A stretch of DNA of 64,000 nucleotides from Mesorhizobium amorphae (GCA_003240775.1 QFNI01000006.1:57530-121529), one strand, 5' to 3'; counted from the first letter of the stretch, positions 24,800 to 34,562 are shown. Program-made: numbers and translations. Notes: a model not told the origin generated them from the sequence alone.

Positions 24800-25951
24800 A
24801 TGCCCACGATCACCACGCAGGACGCGCTCGAAGACATCATCGCCAAGCTCAAGGAATCGCCGTTCGTCACGGTGGACACCGAGTTCATTCGCGAGACCAC
24901 CTTCTGGCCCGAACTCTGCCTGATCCAGATGGCCGCGCCCGGTGTGACCGCGCTCGTAGACCCGCTCGCGCCCGGCCTCGACCTCGCACCCTTCTTCGAC
25001 CTGATGGGCGACGAGAGCGTGCTCAAGGTCTTCCACGCGGCGCGCCAGGATATCGAGATCATCTTCCATCTCGGCGCACTGATCCCCCACCCCGTCTTCG
25101 ACACCCAGGTGGCGGCCATGGTGGCGGGGTTCGGCGACAGCGTGTCCTACGATCAGCTCGTCGCGCGCGTGACAGGCGCGCATATCGACAAGTCCTCGCG
25201 CTTCACCGACTGGCGCCAGCGCCCGTTGTCCGACCGCCAGCTGGAATATGCGCTGGCCGATGTCACGCACTTGATCGACGTCTATCGCTTCCTGTCGGAC
25301 AAGTTGGAGAAGGAAGATCGCGCCCATTGGGTGAACGAGGAGATGAACGTCCTCACCGCGCGCGAGACCTACGACCCGCATCCTGAGGATGCCTGGAAGC
25401 GGCTCAAGATGCGGGTGCGCAAGCCGATCGAACTGGCCGTGCTTCAGAGCATCGCCGCTTGGCGCGAGCGCGAGGCGCGCGAGCGCAACCTGCCGCGCCA
25501 GCGCGTGATCAAGGACGATGCGCTGTTCGAGGTAGCCCAGCAGCAACCGCGCGACGCCGCAGCCCTTTCGCGCCTGCGCACGGTTCCCAAGGGCTGGGAA
25601 CGCTCAGCGACGGCCACATCGCTTCTGGTCGCGGTGAACACAGCACTCGATATCCCCAAGGACCAGCTTCCACGTATCCCCAAGGCTCCGCAGGGCTCGG
25701 AGGGCTCGAGCGCAGCCACCGAGCTTCTCAAGGTTCTGCTGCGCCAGGTGGCAGAGCAGGAGGGCGTGGCCTCCAAGGTGCTTGCCTCCTCGGATGACCT
25801 CGAGCGCTTGGCGACGGATCGCGAAGACGCGGACGTGCCCGCGCTCCAGGGATGGCGGCGCGAGGTGTTCGGCGAAAAAGCGCTTCAGATGGTGCGCGGC
25901 GAACTCGCCCTGCGTTTCCAGAACCGGCGGATCGTCACCTTCACGGTGTGA
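24800..25951 (+). CDS. rnd: Ribonuclease D
   Basis: 3'-5' exoribonuclease that trims tRNA and other stable RNA ends. The 383-residue protein has the DEDD exonuclease motifs VDTEFIRE, HAARQDIEI and YALADVTHL in the first 180 residues, followed by an HRDC domain (ELAVLQSIAAWREREARERNLPR) and a second HRDC-like C-terminal part. ATG 24800 has AAGGA ten bases upstream. It is convergent with ppx, the two stops being separated by 20 bases containing a small hairpin. Confidence 0.95.
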   Translation: MPTITTQDALEDIIAKLKESPFVTVDTEFIRETTFWPELCLIQMAAPGVTALVDPLAPGLDLAPFFDLMGDESVLKVFHAARQDIEIIFHLGALIPHPVFDTQVAAMVAGFGDSVSYDQLVARVTGAHIDKSSRFTDWRQRPLSDRQLEYALADVTHLIDVYRFLSDKLEKEDRAHWVNEEMNVLTARETYDPHPEDAWKRLKMRVRKPIELAVLQSIAAWREREARERNLPRQRVIKDDALFEVAQQQPRDAAALSRLRTVPKGWERSATATSLLVAVNTALDIPKDQLPRIPKAPQGSEGSSAATELLKVLLRQVAEQEGVASKVLASSDDLERLATDREDADVPALQGWRREVFGEKALQMVRGELALRFQNRRIVTFTV

Positions 25952-25957
25952 TGAGCG

Positions 25958-25972
25958 GGGGCTTGAAGCCCC
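25958..25972. terminator. Short hairpin between convergent rnd and ppx
   Basis: GGGGC, loop TTGAA and GCCCC form a 5-bp stem in the 20 bases between the two stop codons. There is no T-run, so it may only be a 3'-end stabiliser. Confidence 0.3.
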
Positions 25973-27483
25973 TACCCCACCACCAGTTCAAGCTTGCGCC
26001 CGGACACCTTGGCGAGTTGCGACAGGCGTCCTGCCGGGCGCTCGCCGGTCAGGCCTGCATGTTCCGGAGGAACCACCAGCGCCAGCGTGTCGCCGCGCTT
26101 TTCCCAGCGCAGCGTCGGCATGATGCCGGGCATCGAGGCCGACAGGAGATAAACGACACGGAACAACGCGCCGAGCAGCCGCGCGCGCTCCAGGATTCGC
26201 GGCGAGACGAGCTGGCGCAGCTCCGGCGCCACGGCTTCGCTGAACAGGCCTTCGTGCCGGAACAGCGGCGCCATCGCCAGGAAGACGCGGCCGGGATGGT
26301 CCACGCCGATGAACGAGGCGTGCGCGATGATGTTGAGCGACTGCGTGCCGCGATATTCGGGATGCGCCCGCCAGCCGATATCGGCGAGAAGGCAGGCGGC
26401 CTCCCGGCAGCGCGCCTCGTCCTCGGTCTCCGAGATATCGAAGGCGCGGAAGCTTTCTGTGGTCCAGGCGACGAGCTCGCGGCCGTGCTGGAACGAGCGT
26501 GAGCGCAAAAGCGCGAATTCGGCGGCAGCCTCGATGAGGGGGTCGACCCTCTGTTCTTCGGGCGAAAGAAGCGAGAAGAGATAGCCTTCACGCACGCCGA
26601 GCGCCGATGCCACGACCTTGGACGGCCGCATCCGCTCGATGAGTTCGATCAGCACGGTTGCGCCGTAGGGAAGAAGCGCCCGCCGGCTCTTCGAGATCAC
26701 CTCGATGCCGCGCATCTTGTCGAGATCGCCACGTGCCACGGCTTGCAGGAACTCGCCGAACTGCGGCCCAATGGCCATCTCGTAGTTGTGCATCACCTTG
26801 AGCGGATAATTGGTGGCTTCGATGTGAAGCCGCGCCAGGTTCCGCCAAGTTCCGCCGACCGCGTAGAAGGCGCGGCCCTGCCCAGCCTTCAGCAGGCTCG
26901 CGCGCGAAAGCTGCTCGCGCGCGATGCGGGCCGCCTGCGTCAGAGAGCCTTTGGAGAGTTCCTGCAGGCGCAGCCCGCCGAGCGGCAGCGTGATGCCCTC
27001 GCCGATCGTCTCGCCGCGCACATCCACGAGTTCCAGGCTGCCGCCACCGAGATCGCCCGCGATGCCATCAGCCGGGTGGAAACCCGCGATCACGCCGAGC
27101 GCGGAATAATACGCCTCCTCGCGGCCTGACAGGATGCGGATGCCGGTGCCCAGCACCTCTTCCGCGCGCGCGATGAAATCTGCGCCGTTCTCCGCCTCGC
27201 GCGCGGCGGCGGTCGCGATCACATGCATCTCGTCCGCGCCGGCCTGACGCGCCAGCGCACGGAAGCGGGCGAACTCCGCCATCGAGCGGCGCACGGCCTC
27301 CGGATCGAGCCGGCCCGTGGAAACGAGGCCCTTGCCCAGACCCGCCAGCATCTTCTCGTTGAACAGCACCGTCGGCGCGCGCGCGATGCCCTCGTAGATC
27401 ACGAGGCGCACGGAGTTCGAGCCGATGTCCACGATGGCCACCGGCTTGCGGCCGGGCAACCGGCCTTGGGAGTCGAATGTCAT
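25972..27483 (-). CDS. ppx: Exopolyphosphatase (Ppx/GppA family)
   Basis: Releases phosphate processively from polyphosphate, or hydrolyses pppGpp. The 503-residue protein has the ASKHA phosphate motifs VDIGSNSVRLVIYEG near residue 18 and GDLGGGSLELVDVRG near residue 140, followed by an HD-like C-terminal half. It overlaps ppk1 by four bases (ATGA), so synthesis and breakdown enzymes for polyphosphate are translated together. Confidence 0.94.
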   Translation of the reverse strand: MTFDSQGRLPGRKPVAIVDIGSNSVRLVIYEGIARAPTVLFNEKMLAGLGKGLVSTGRLDPEAVRRSMAEFARFRALARQAGADEMHVIATAAAREAENGADFIARAEEVLGTGIRILSGREEAYYSALGVIAGFHPADGIAGDLGGGSLELVDVRGETIGEGITLPLGGLRLQELSKGSLTQAARIAREQLSRASLLKAGQGRAFYAVGGTWRNLARLHIEATNYPLKVMHNYEMAIGPQFGEFLQAVARGDLDKMRGIEVISKSRRALLPYGATVLIELIERMRPSKVVASALGVREGYLFSLLSPEEQRVDPLIEAAAEFALLRSRSFQHGRELVAWTTESFRAFDISETEDEARCREAACLLADIGWRAHPEYRGTQSLNIIAHASFIGVDHPGRVFLAMAPLFRHEGLFSEAVAPELRQLVSPRILERARLLGALFRVVYLLSASMPGIMPTLRWEKRGDTLALVVPPEHAGLTGERPAGRLSQLAKVSGRKLELVVG

Positions 27484-29702
27484 TCGGCCGCGGCAGCCTG
27501 CTTCTTGTTGCGCCTGAGCGCGATTTCCTTGGGCGCGTGGAGTTTCAGCGCGTCACCCCGGCCCGAGAGCGATGGGTTCGTCATGAAATATTCCTGCGCG
27601 TTGAACGGCTCTTCGCCCTCATCGGGCTGAATCCGGCGCGAAGTGCCGTCGGGCAATACTTCGAAGCTCTGCTGGTTGTCCATCACGTTGCCCTGCATGA
27701 TCTGCTCCAGCACCTGCTCGTGCACGGTGGGGTTGGTGATGGGCACCATGCACTCGACGCGCCGGTCGAGATTGCGCGGCATCAGGTCGGCGGACGAGAT
27801 GTAGACGATGGCCTCGTCGGCCGGCAGCCCATAGCCGTTGCCGAAGCAGTAGATGCGCGAGTGCTCCAAGAAGCGGCCGATGATGGATTTCACGCGGATG
27901 TTCTCGGACAGGCCGGGCACCTGGGGACGGAGGCAGCAGATGCCGCGCACCACGAGATCGATCTCCACGCCGGCCGCGCTCGCCTCGTAGAGCGCGTCGA
28001 TGATGGTGGGGTCCACCAGCGAGTTCATCTTGAGCCAGATGCGGGCGGGCCGGCCCTCGCGGGCATGCGTGATCTCGTCGGCGATGTGGCCGAGGATGCG
28101 GTTGCGCAGCGTGTAGGGCGAGAGCGCGATCCGCATCTCCTCTGCAGGCTCGGCATAACCGGTGATGAAGTTGAACACCTGCGCCACGTCGCGCGCGATC
28201 GACGGGTCCGAGGTGAAGAAGGACAGGTCGGTGTAGATGCGCGCGGTGAAGGGGTGGTAGTTGCCGGTGCCGAGATGCACGTAGTTGCGCAGCTTGCCTT
28301 CCTCGCGGCGCACCACGAGCGACATCTTCGCGTGGGTCTTCAGCTCCAGGAAGCCGAACACCACCTGCACGCCGGCACGTTCGAGATCGCGCGACCAGCG
28401 GATGTTGGCTTCCTCATCGAAGCGGGCCTTCAATTCCACGAGCGCCGTCACCGACTTGCCGGCTTCCGCCGCATCCACCAGCGCGCGCACGATAGGGCTG
28501 TCGTTGGAGGTGCGGTAGAGCGTCTGCTTGATGGCGACCACTTCGGGGTCGGCAGCCGCCTGGCGCAGGAACTGCACCACCACGTCGAAGCTCTCATAGG
28601 GGTGGTGGACCACGAGATCCTTTTCGCGGATGGCCGCGAAGCAATCGCCGTTGTGGTCGCGGATGCGCTCGGGGAAGCGCGGGTTGTAGGGCTCGAACTT
28701 CAGGTCGTCGCGCGGGATCGAGACGATTTCCGAGATCTGGCCGATGGCGAGCGGGCCGTCGAGCACGCTGATGCGGTTGCCCGACACATTCAGTTCGCCC
28801 GCCACGAAGGAGCGCAGCGATTCCGGCATGCGGCTGTCGAACTCGATGCGGATCACCTGGCCGCGGCGCCGGCGCTTGAGCGCGGTCTCGAACAGGCGCA
28901 CGAGGTCCTCGGCCTCCTCCTCCACTTCGATGTCGCTGTCGCGGATGATGCGGAAGGTGCCCGAACCCGTCACCTCGTAGCCAGGGAAGAGACGGCCGAT
29001 GAAGAGGTTCACGATTTGCTCGAGCGTGATGAAGCGGGTGCGCTTGTCCTGGTCGGGCAGGCGGATGAAGCGGCGCAGGGCTGTGGGCAGGCGCAGCAGC
29101 GCGGTCATCTCGGTGCGCTGGCGCGTGGAGCGCAGCTGCAGCGCAATCGAGAAACCCAGATTGGGGATAAAGGGGAAAGGGTGCGCCGGGTCGATCGAGA
29201 GCGGCGTCATGACGGGGAAAATCGCTTCCAGGAAGTGGTCTTCGAGCCACTTCTTGTCTTCGCGGCTGAGCTTCGAAGGGTCGACCGATTCGATGCCCTG
29301 CTCCGCCATCAGCCCACGCAAGGCGGACAGGCTCGCCTGCTGGTCGCGCTGGAGGGCTTCGACCTCCACGAGAAGCTGTTCGAGCTGCTGCTCGGGCGTG
29401 CGCCCATCGGGGCTCTTCAAAGCGATGCCCTGCCGGATCTGGCCGGCCAGGCCCGCGACACGGACCATGAAGAACTCGTCGAGGTTGGCTGCCGAGATCG
29501 ACAGAAAGCGCACGCGCTCGAGCAGCGGGTGCTTGGGGTTCAGCGATTCCTCGAGAACTCGGCGATTGAACTGGAGCCAGGAGAATTCCCGGTTCACGAA
29601 ACGGTCGGGGTTGCCCGGTACGCTCGCTTCCTCGGGCGGCACAAAGGCCGACTGCACCGGTCGATACGCCTGATCCGCAACACGCTTCGTCCTGACCGCC
29701 AC
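27480..29702 (-). CDS. ppk1: Polyphosphate kinase 1
   Basis: Polymerises the gamma-phosphate of ATP into polyphosphate through a phosphohistidine. The 740-residue protein shows the N-terminal FVNREFSWLQFNRRVLEE segment, the head domain, and the two catalytic phospholipase-D-like domains with KTHAKMSLVVRREEG (autophosphorylated His) and NYVHLGTGNYHP. I start it at GTG 29702 because AGGAGA lies eight bases upstream; an earlier GTG at 29765 would add 21 residues with no clear conservation. It is upstream of and overlaps ppx. Confidence 0.95.
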   Translation of the reverse strand: MAVRTKRVADQAYRPVQSAFVPPEEASVPGNPDRFVNREFSWLQFNRRVLEESLNPKHPLLERVRFLSISAANLDEFFMVRVAGLAGQIRQGIALKSPDGRTPEQQLEQLLVEVEALQRDQQASLSALRGLMAEQGIESVDPSKLSREDKKWLEDHFLEAIFPVMTPLSIDPAHPFPFIPNLGFSIALQLRSTRQRTEMTALLRLPTALRRFIRLPDQDKRTRFITLEQIVNLFIGRLFPGYEVTGSGTFRIIRDSDIEVEEEAEDLVRLFETALKRRRRGQVIRIEFDSRMPESLRSFVAGELNVSGNRISVLDGPLAIGQISEIVSIPRDDLKFEPYNPRFPERIRDHNGDCFAAIREKDLVVHHPYESFDVVVQFLRQAAADPEVVAIKQTLYRTSNDSPIVRALVDAAEAGKSVTALVELKARFDEEANIRWSRDLERAGVQVVFGFLELKTHAKMSLVVRREEGKLRNYVHLGTGNYHPFTARIYTDLSFFTSDPSIARDVAQVFNFITGYAEPAEEMRIALSPYTLRNRILGHIADEITHAREGRPARIWLKMNSLVDPTIIDALYEASAAGVEIDLVVRGICCLRPQVPGLSENIRVKSIIGRFLEHSRIYCFGNGYGLPADEAIVYISSADLMPRNLDRRVECMVPITNPTVHEQVLEQIMQGNVMDNQQSFEVLPDGTSRRIQPDEGEEPFNAQEYFMTNPSLSGRGDALKLHAPKEIALRRNKKQAAAAE

Positions 29703-29799
29703 CCGAACTTCTCCTGCGATGCCCTGCTTGCCAAGGCGTCGGATATGCTCCAAACGCTGACACACTCATGACAGGAAACGGCGGCAGGCGGAAGAAAGC

Positions 29800-30045
29800 A
29801 TGGCTGGCGGCACGATCCCCCACTTCCAGAACGACGCAGGCCACGCGGTCATTGCGATCGGCGTCAAGGAATTCATGTGCGTGGGCGCGACGCCGCCCTT
29901 CGACCATCCCCACGAGTTCCTCGACATGGGCGGCGATAATGAAAAGGTCTGCCCCTACTGCTCGACGCTCTACCGCTACGATCCCGCGCTGAAGGCGGGC
30001 GAGACGCTGCCGGCGGGCAGCCTGTATCTCGGCCGCGCAGCGTAG
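29800..30045 (+). CDS. CHCC-type zinc-finger protein (NDUFS6-like)
   Basis: An 81-residue protein of the zf-CHCC family, whose mitochondrial member NDUFS6 is an accessory subunit of respiratory complex I. The zinc ligands are visible: Cys in EFMCVG, His in PFDHPHEFLDMG and two Cys in VCPYCSTLY. In alphaproteobacteria homologous small proteins are found with complex I, so a membrane-associated role in complex I assembly is likely, by family. The gene stands alone, divergent from ppk1. Confidence 0.88.
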   Translation: MAGGTIPHFQNDAGHAVIAIGVKEFMCVGATPPFDHPHEFLDMGGDNEKVCPYCSTLYRYDPALKAGETLPAGSLYLGRAA

Positions 30046-30056
30046 GCGAAGACGCC

Positions 30057-31169
30057 ATGTCGAAGCCCGTGCTGATCGCCGGCGCGGGCATTGCGGGACT
30101 GACGGCGGCCCTCGCGCTCGCGGGGCGCGGCCTGGAAGCGCGGGTCGTGGAGCGCGTGCCGAAGCTCGATCCGCTGGGCGCCGGCATCCAGCTTTCGCCG
30201 AACGCCACCCGGATCCTCTTCTCGCTCGGTCTCGAAGCTCCCTTGCGCGCGGCCTCCGTGCGGCCCGAAGCCGTGCGGATGTTCGACGCGCGCAATGGCC
30301 GTGAACTCGCGCATGTGCCGCTGGGCGCATGGGGCGAGGAGCGCTGGGGCGCACCCTATCTCACCGTGCATCGGGGCGACCTGCAGGAGATGCTCCTGGA
30401 AGCCGCCGAGCGCGGTCCCGGTGTCTCGATCGACCTCGCCTCGCCGGTAGAGGACGTCGCCCGCCGCGGCGAAACGCTGATCGGGGCAGACGGCGTCCAT
30501 TCGCAGGTGCGCAAGAATATGGGCCTGCGCGGCTCCCGTGAATCCGGGCTGACGGCTTGGCGCGCGATGATGAGTTTCGAGGATGCCGCTGAGCGCGGGC
30601 TGCCGTTTCGACAAGACGCGGTCTGCGCCTTCCTGCACCCGCGCGCGCATCTCGTTTCCTATCCGGTGCGGGCCGGCCGCTCGGTCAACATCGTGGCCTT
30701 TGCCGGCACGGGCGGAACGGTCGGGCGCTCGTCGGACCGCGTGGCCTTCGCCTACGCGCTGCGTGATGCGATGCCGGCGCTTGCCAAGCTCACGGAAAGC
30801 AAGAAGCTGTGGTCGGCCTGGGACCTGCGCACCATGCCCCCCGCGCGCTGGGTGCATCCCGGCTCGACCGTTCTGATCGGGGATGCGGCGCATGCGACGA
30901 CGCCGTTCGCAGCGCAGGGTGCCGCGATGGGGATCGAGGATGCCGCGACGCTAGCAGCGGTGCTTGCCCAGTCGGGCGATCTCCAGGCATGGGAAGCCGC
31001 GCGCAAGAAGCGCTTCGCGCGCGTGGTCAGGCGCGGTTTGCTGAACCGCGTGACTTGGCACGCGGAGGGTCCGGTGGCATTTGCCCGCAACACGCTCTTG
31101 AAGCGCCTCGCGCCCGAGAAAATGGCGACGGATTTGGACTGGCTCTACGGGTGGAGAGCCGACGCGTAG
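30057..31169 (+). CDS. FAD-dependent monooxygenase
   Basis: A 370-residue PHBH-fold flavoprotein: N-terminal Rossmann motif LIAGAGIAGLTAALALAGRG, substrate-side YLTVHRGDLQEMLL, and the second FAD motif GDAAHATTPFAAQGAAMGIEDA near residue 280. Similar enzymes hydroxylate aromatic acids (salicylate 1-monooxygenase type), but the substrate here is unknown. It begins 11 bases after the CHCC protein stop. A regulator or ring-cleavage gene is not nearby. Confidence 0.85.
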   Translation: MSKPVLIAGAGIAGLTAALALAGRGLEARVVERVPKLDPLGAGIQLSPNATRILFSLGLEAPLRAASVRPEAVRMFDARNGRELAHVPLGAWGEERWGAPYLTVHRGDLQEMLLEAAERGPGVSIDLASPVEDVARRGETLIGADGVHSQVRKNMGLRGSRESGLTAWRAMMSFEDAAERGLPFRQDAVCAFLHPRAHLVSYPVRAGRSVNIVAFAGTGGTVGRSSDRVAFAYALRDAMPALAKLTESKKLWSAWDLRTMPPARWVHPGSTVLIGDAAHATTPFAAQGAAMGIEDAATLAAVLAQSGDLQAWEAARKKRFARVVRRGLLNRVTWHAEGPVAFARNTLLKRLAPEKMATDLDWLYGWRADA

Positions 31170-31270
31170 CGGCGCTCCCTTCGAGGTGTGCGTTTGTGGC
31201 GCTTCAGGATGAGGAATGCGGTTCAGCCTGCTTGCTCAGCCTGACACCAGTCGTGTTGCGGGCTGAAAGT

Positions 31271-31288
31271 GCCCGGCGTGAGCCGGGC
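31271..31288. terminator. Hairpin between the convergent monooxygenase and aapP genes
   Basis: GCCCGGC, loop GTGA and GCCGGGC form a 7-bp stem within the 154-base convergent interval. No T-run follows on either strand, so termination is only suggested. Confidence 0.35.
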
Positions 31289-31323
31289 CTCTCGGCAAGC
31301 AAGGCCCACCACCCTTTTCCCTG

Positions 31324-32124
31324 TCAGTGCAGGATCTGGCTCAAGAACAGCTTGGTGCGCTCATGCTGCGGGTGGTCGAAGAACTCGGCCGGCGTGTTCT
31401 GCTCGACGATCTGGCCCTGGTCCATGAAGATCACGCGGTTCGCCACCTTGCGGGCGAAGCCCATCTCGTGGGTCACGCAGAGCATGGTCATGCCTTCCTC
31501 GGCGAGGCCGACCATGGTTTCCAGCACTTCCTTGATCATCTCGGGATCGAGCGCGGAGGTGGGCTCATCGAACAGCATGATGCGGGGGTTCATGCAGAGA
31601 GAGCGCGCGATCGCCACGCGCTGCTGCTGACCGCCCGAGAGCTGGCCGGGATATTTGTTGGCCTGCTCGGGGATCTTCACGCGCTTGAGGAAGTGCATGG
31701 CCACTTCCTCGGCCTGCTTCTTCGGCATCTTGCGCACCCAGATCGGCGCGAGCGTGCAGTTCTCGAGGATGGTGAGGTGCGGGAAGAGGTTGAAGTGCTG
31801 GAACACCATGCCGACCTCGCGGCGCACCTCGTCGATCTTCTTGAGGTCGTTGGTGAGTTCCTTGCCATCCACCGTGATCGAGCCCTTCTGGTGCTCTTCC
31901 AGGCGGTTGATGCAGCGGATCATGGTGGACTTGCCCGATCCCGAAGGCCCGCAGATCACGATGCGCTCGCCGCGCATGACCTTGAGGTTGATGTCCTTCA
32001 AGACGTGGAAGTCGCCATACCACTTGTGCATGTCCACGATTTCGATGGCGGTGTCGGTGGACGACACCTGCATTCGGGAGCGGTCGACGGCGATTTCTTC
32101 CGCGCGGACTGCGTTGTCGGTCAT
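31324..32124 (-). CDS. aapP: General L-amino-acid ABC transporter, ATP-binding protein
   Basis: ATPase of a polar amino-acid uptake system. The 266-residue protein has Walker A GPSGSGKST (59-67), the signature LSGGQQQRVAIARSL and Walker B IMLFDEPTSALD, with the PAAT-type C-terminus. It is the last gene of aapJQMP, 25 bases after aapM. By homology with Rhizobium Aap it energises uptake of a broad range of L-amino acids. Confidence 0.95.
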   Translation of the reverse strand: MTDNAVRAEEIAVDRSRMQVSSTDTAIEIVDMHKWYGDFHVLKDINLKVMRGERIVICGPSGSGKSTMIRCINRLEEHQKGSITVDGKELTNDLKKIDEVRREVGMVFQHFNLFPHLTILENCTLAPIWVRKMPKKQAEEVAMHFLKRVKIPEQANKYPGQLSGGQQQRVAIARSLCMNPRIMLFDEPTSALDPEMIKEVLETMVGLAEEGMTMLCVTHEMGFARKVANRVIFMDQGQIVEQNTPAEFFDHPQHERTKLFLSQILH

Positions 32125-32149
32125 GTGCGTTCAAATCCCCTGTTTGCGC

Positions 32150-33307
32150 TCAGCGCCGATGTCCCGTGTCGAGGCGACGCTCCATGAAGAGCGAATAGCG
32201 CGACATGCCGAAGCAGAAAATCCAGAATACGAAACCGGCAAACACCAAGCCGGACCTCGGCGTCTGCGGCGAGGCCCAGTTCGTGTCCGAGAAGTTCTGC
32301 CGGACGATGCCGAGCAGATCGAACATACCGATGATGTAGACGAGGCTCGTATCCTTGAAGAGGCCGATGAAGGTGTTCACGATGCCGGGGATCACGAGCT
32401 TCATCGCCTGCGGCAGCACGATCAGCCACATCTTCTGCCAGTAGCCGAGGCCGAGCGAATCGGCGCCCTCGTACTGGCCTTTCGGAATGGCCTGCAGACC
32501 GCCGCGGATCACCTCAGCCATATAGGCCGAGGCAAACAGCGCCACGCCGACCAGCGCGCGCAACAAGCGGTCGAAGGTCATGCCGGCCGGCAGGAAGAGC
32601 GGCAGCATCACGCTCGCCATGAACAGCACCGCCACCAGCGGCACGCCGCGGATCGTCTCGATGAAGATGACGCAGATGGCCTTGATCACCGGCAATTTCG
32701 AGCGCCGCCCGAGCGCCAGGACGACGCCAAACGGCAAGGACACCGCGATGCCCACGAACGAGATCACCAGCGTGACGAGCAGGCCGCCCCAAAGCTGGGT
32801 CGGCACATAGGGCAGGCCGAATGAGCCGCCGACCAGGAGAAAGAATGCGACGACCGGAAACACCACCAGCATCAGAAGCGCGTTCAGACCCTTGCGCGGG
32901 ATGGATGGCGTTAGAAGTGGAATCAGGAGGGCCGCGAACATCACCAGCGTGAGGTCGACGCGCCAGCGCTCGCCGAGCGGATATCGGCCATAGACGAACT
33001 GCCCGAACTTCGCGTTCACAAAGGCCCAGCATGCGCCGGACCAACCCTCCGGCTGCACGCCGCCTTGGGCTGCGGTGGTGCAGACCGAGCGGTCAGGGCC
33101 CGTCCAAACCGCGTCCACGAAGGCCCAGCGCAGGAAGTTGGGCACCACATAGGCGATCACCAGCAGGCCGATGATCGTCAAGAGCGTGTCGGTGGTCGAG
33201 GAGAAGAGGTTCGCCCGCAGCCAATGCACGAGCCCGCGCTCGCTGCTCGGCGGCTTCTGCGCATTGATCATTTCCATGCGCACGTAGGAAAGGTCGTGTT
33301 CTTGCAT
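32150..33307 (-). CDS. aapM: General L-amino-acid ABC transporter, permease AapM
   Basis: Second membrane subunit. The 385-residue protein has a long N-terminal extension with extra hydrophobic segments (LLTIIGLLVIAYVVPNFLRW), typical of Aap permeases, followed by the PAAT permease domain with the EAA-type loop VIRGGLQAIPKGQYEGADSLGL near residue 290. It starts four bases after the aapQ stop. Confidence 0.94.
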   Translation of the reverse strand: MQEHDLSYVRMEMINAQKPPSSERGLVHWLRANLFSSTTDTLLTIIGLLVIAYVVPNFLRWAFVDAVWTGPDRSVCTTAAQGGVQPEGWSGACWAFVNAKFGQFVYGRYPLGERWRVDLTLVMFAALLIPLLTPSIPRKGLNALLMLVVFPVVAFFLLVGGSFGLPYVPTQLWGGLLVTLVISFVGIAVSLPFGVVLALGRRSKLPVIKAICVIFIETIRGVPLVAVLFMASVMLPLFLPAGMTFDRLLRALVGVALFASAYMAEVIRGGLQAIPKGQYEGADSLGLGYWQKMWLIVLPQAMKLVIPGIVNTFIGLFKDTSLVYIIGMFDLLGIVRQNFSDTNWASPQTPRSGLVFAGFVFWIFCFGMSRYSLFMERRLDTGHRR

Positions 33308-33311
33308 CGCC

Positions 33312-34562
33312 CTATCTCTCCACGAGCGCCATTCGGGCGTTGAACCAGTTCATCAAGATCGAGGTGACGAGGCTGATGGTGAGATAGATCACCATCCAGA
33401 TGGCCACGACTTCGATGGCTTGGCCGCTCTGGTTCATGGTGGTCTGGCCGATCTGCACGAGATCGGGGTAGCCGATCGCGACCGCGAGCGACGAGTTCTT
33501 GGTCAGGTTGAGATACTGGCTCGTCAGCGGCGGGATGATGATGCGCAGAGCCTGGGGCACCACCACGAGCCGAAGCGTGCGGCCTGATTGGAGGCCGAGT
33601 GCGTAGGAGGCCTCCGTCTGCCCGCGCGGCACACCCATGATGCCCGCGCGTACGATCTCGGCGATGAAGGATGCGGTGTAAAGTGAGAGGGCCACATAGA
33701 GCGCCAGGAATTCCGGCAGCACCTGAGAGCCGCCCGACAGGTTGAAATTGCCTTGAACAGGCACATCGAGCGTGATCGGGAAACCCGCAGCGACGAGACC
33801 GAGCAGCGGCAGGCCGACGATCAGCGCGATGCTCACGGGAAGGATCGGGAAGCTCTCGCCTGTCTGCATGCGCCGCTTGGTCGCCCAGCGGTGAGTGACA
33901 AAGGCGAGCACGATGCCGAGCGCGAGGCCCGCGATCACCATCCAGGCGCCCTCGCCCCAGACGATGCGGGGGATGAACAGGCCGCGGATATTGAGATAGG
34001 CGCCGATGCCCAGCGTCTCGTCCAGCCCGATCAGGCCGAACGGCGTCTGCATGCCCAGCGGCAGGCCGATCTCCACGGAATCGCGTGGCGCCGGAAGCAC
34101 GGCGAGAACCGCGAGATACAGGAAGAAGATGACGAGCAGCGGCGGCAGGTTCCGGAACAGCTCCACATAGACCATGCAGATCTTGCGCAGGAGCCAATTG
34201 CCCGAAAGCCGCCCGATGCCGACCAGGAAACCCACGATCGAGGCGGTGATGATGCCGCAGACGGCCACCAGAAGCGTGTTCAGGAAGCCGATGAAGATCG
34301 CGTCGCGATAGGTCGAATCGGGAGTGTATTCCACCAGCGACTGGCCGATCGGGAAGCCGCTTCGCGCGTTGAGGAAGTCGAAGCCCGAGCCGATGTTCTG
34401 CCGGCGGAGATTGTCCACCGTGTTGCCGGCGATCCACCAGACCAAAAGCGCCAGGCCGGCGAACACCAGCACCTGCGCAAGTATGCCGCGAACCCGCGGA
34501 TCGTTGAAGAAAGACGTGCGTCTGGAGGACCCTGCCCCCGCTGCCGTCGCGTCCACCGCCAT
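33312..34562 (-). CDS. aapQ: General L-amino-acid ABC transporter, permease AapQ
   Basis: First membrane subunit, 416 residues. An N-terminal hydrophobic part (GILAQVLVFAGLALLVWW) and a large loop between membrane segments distinguish it from short PAAT permeases; the EAA-type loop is VRAGIMGVPRGQTEASYALGL near residue 330. It follows aapJ by 76 bases and nearly touches aapM. Confidence 0.94.
   Translation of the reverse strand: MAVDATAAGAGSSRRTSFFNDPRVRGILAQVLVFAGLALLVWWIAGNTVDNLRRQNIGSGFDFLNARSGFPIGQSLVEYTPDSTYRDAIFIGFLNTLLVAVCGIITASIVGFLVGIGRLSGNWLLRKICMVYVELFRNLPPLLVIFFLYLAVLAVLPAPRDSVEIGLPLGMQTPFGLIGLDETLGIGAYLNIRGLFIPRIVWGEGAWMVIAGLALGIVLAFVTHRWATKRRMQTGESFPILPVSIALIVGLPLLGLVAAGFPITLDVPVQGNFNLSGGSQVLPEFLALYVALSLYTASFIAEIVRAGIMGVPRGQTEASYALGLQSGRTLRLVVVPQALRIIIPPLTSQYLNLTKNSSLAVAIGYPDLVQIGQTTMNQSGQAIEVVAIWMVIYLTISLVTSILMNWFNARMALVER

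Noticed and set aside
30057..31169. Aromatic degradation cluster around the flavin monooxygenase
   Set aside because: Neither ring-cleavage enzymes nor a LysR/MarR regulator lie nearby; the gene appears isolated.
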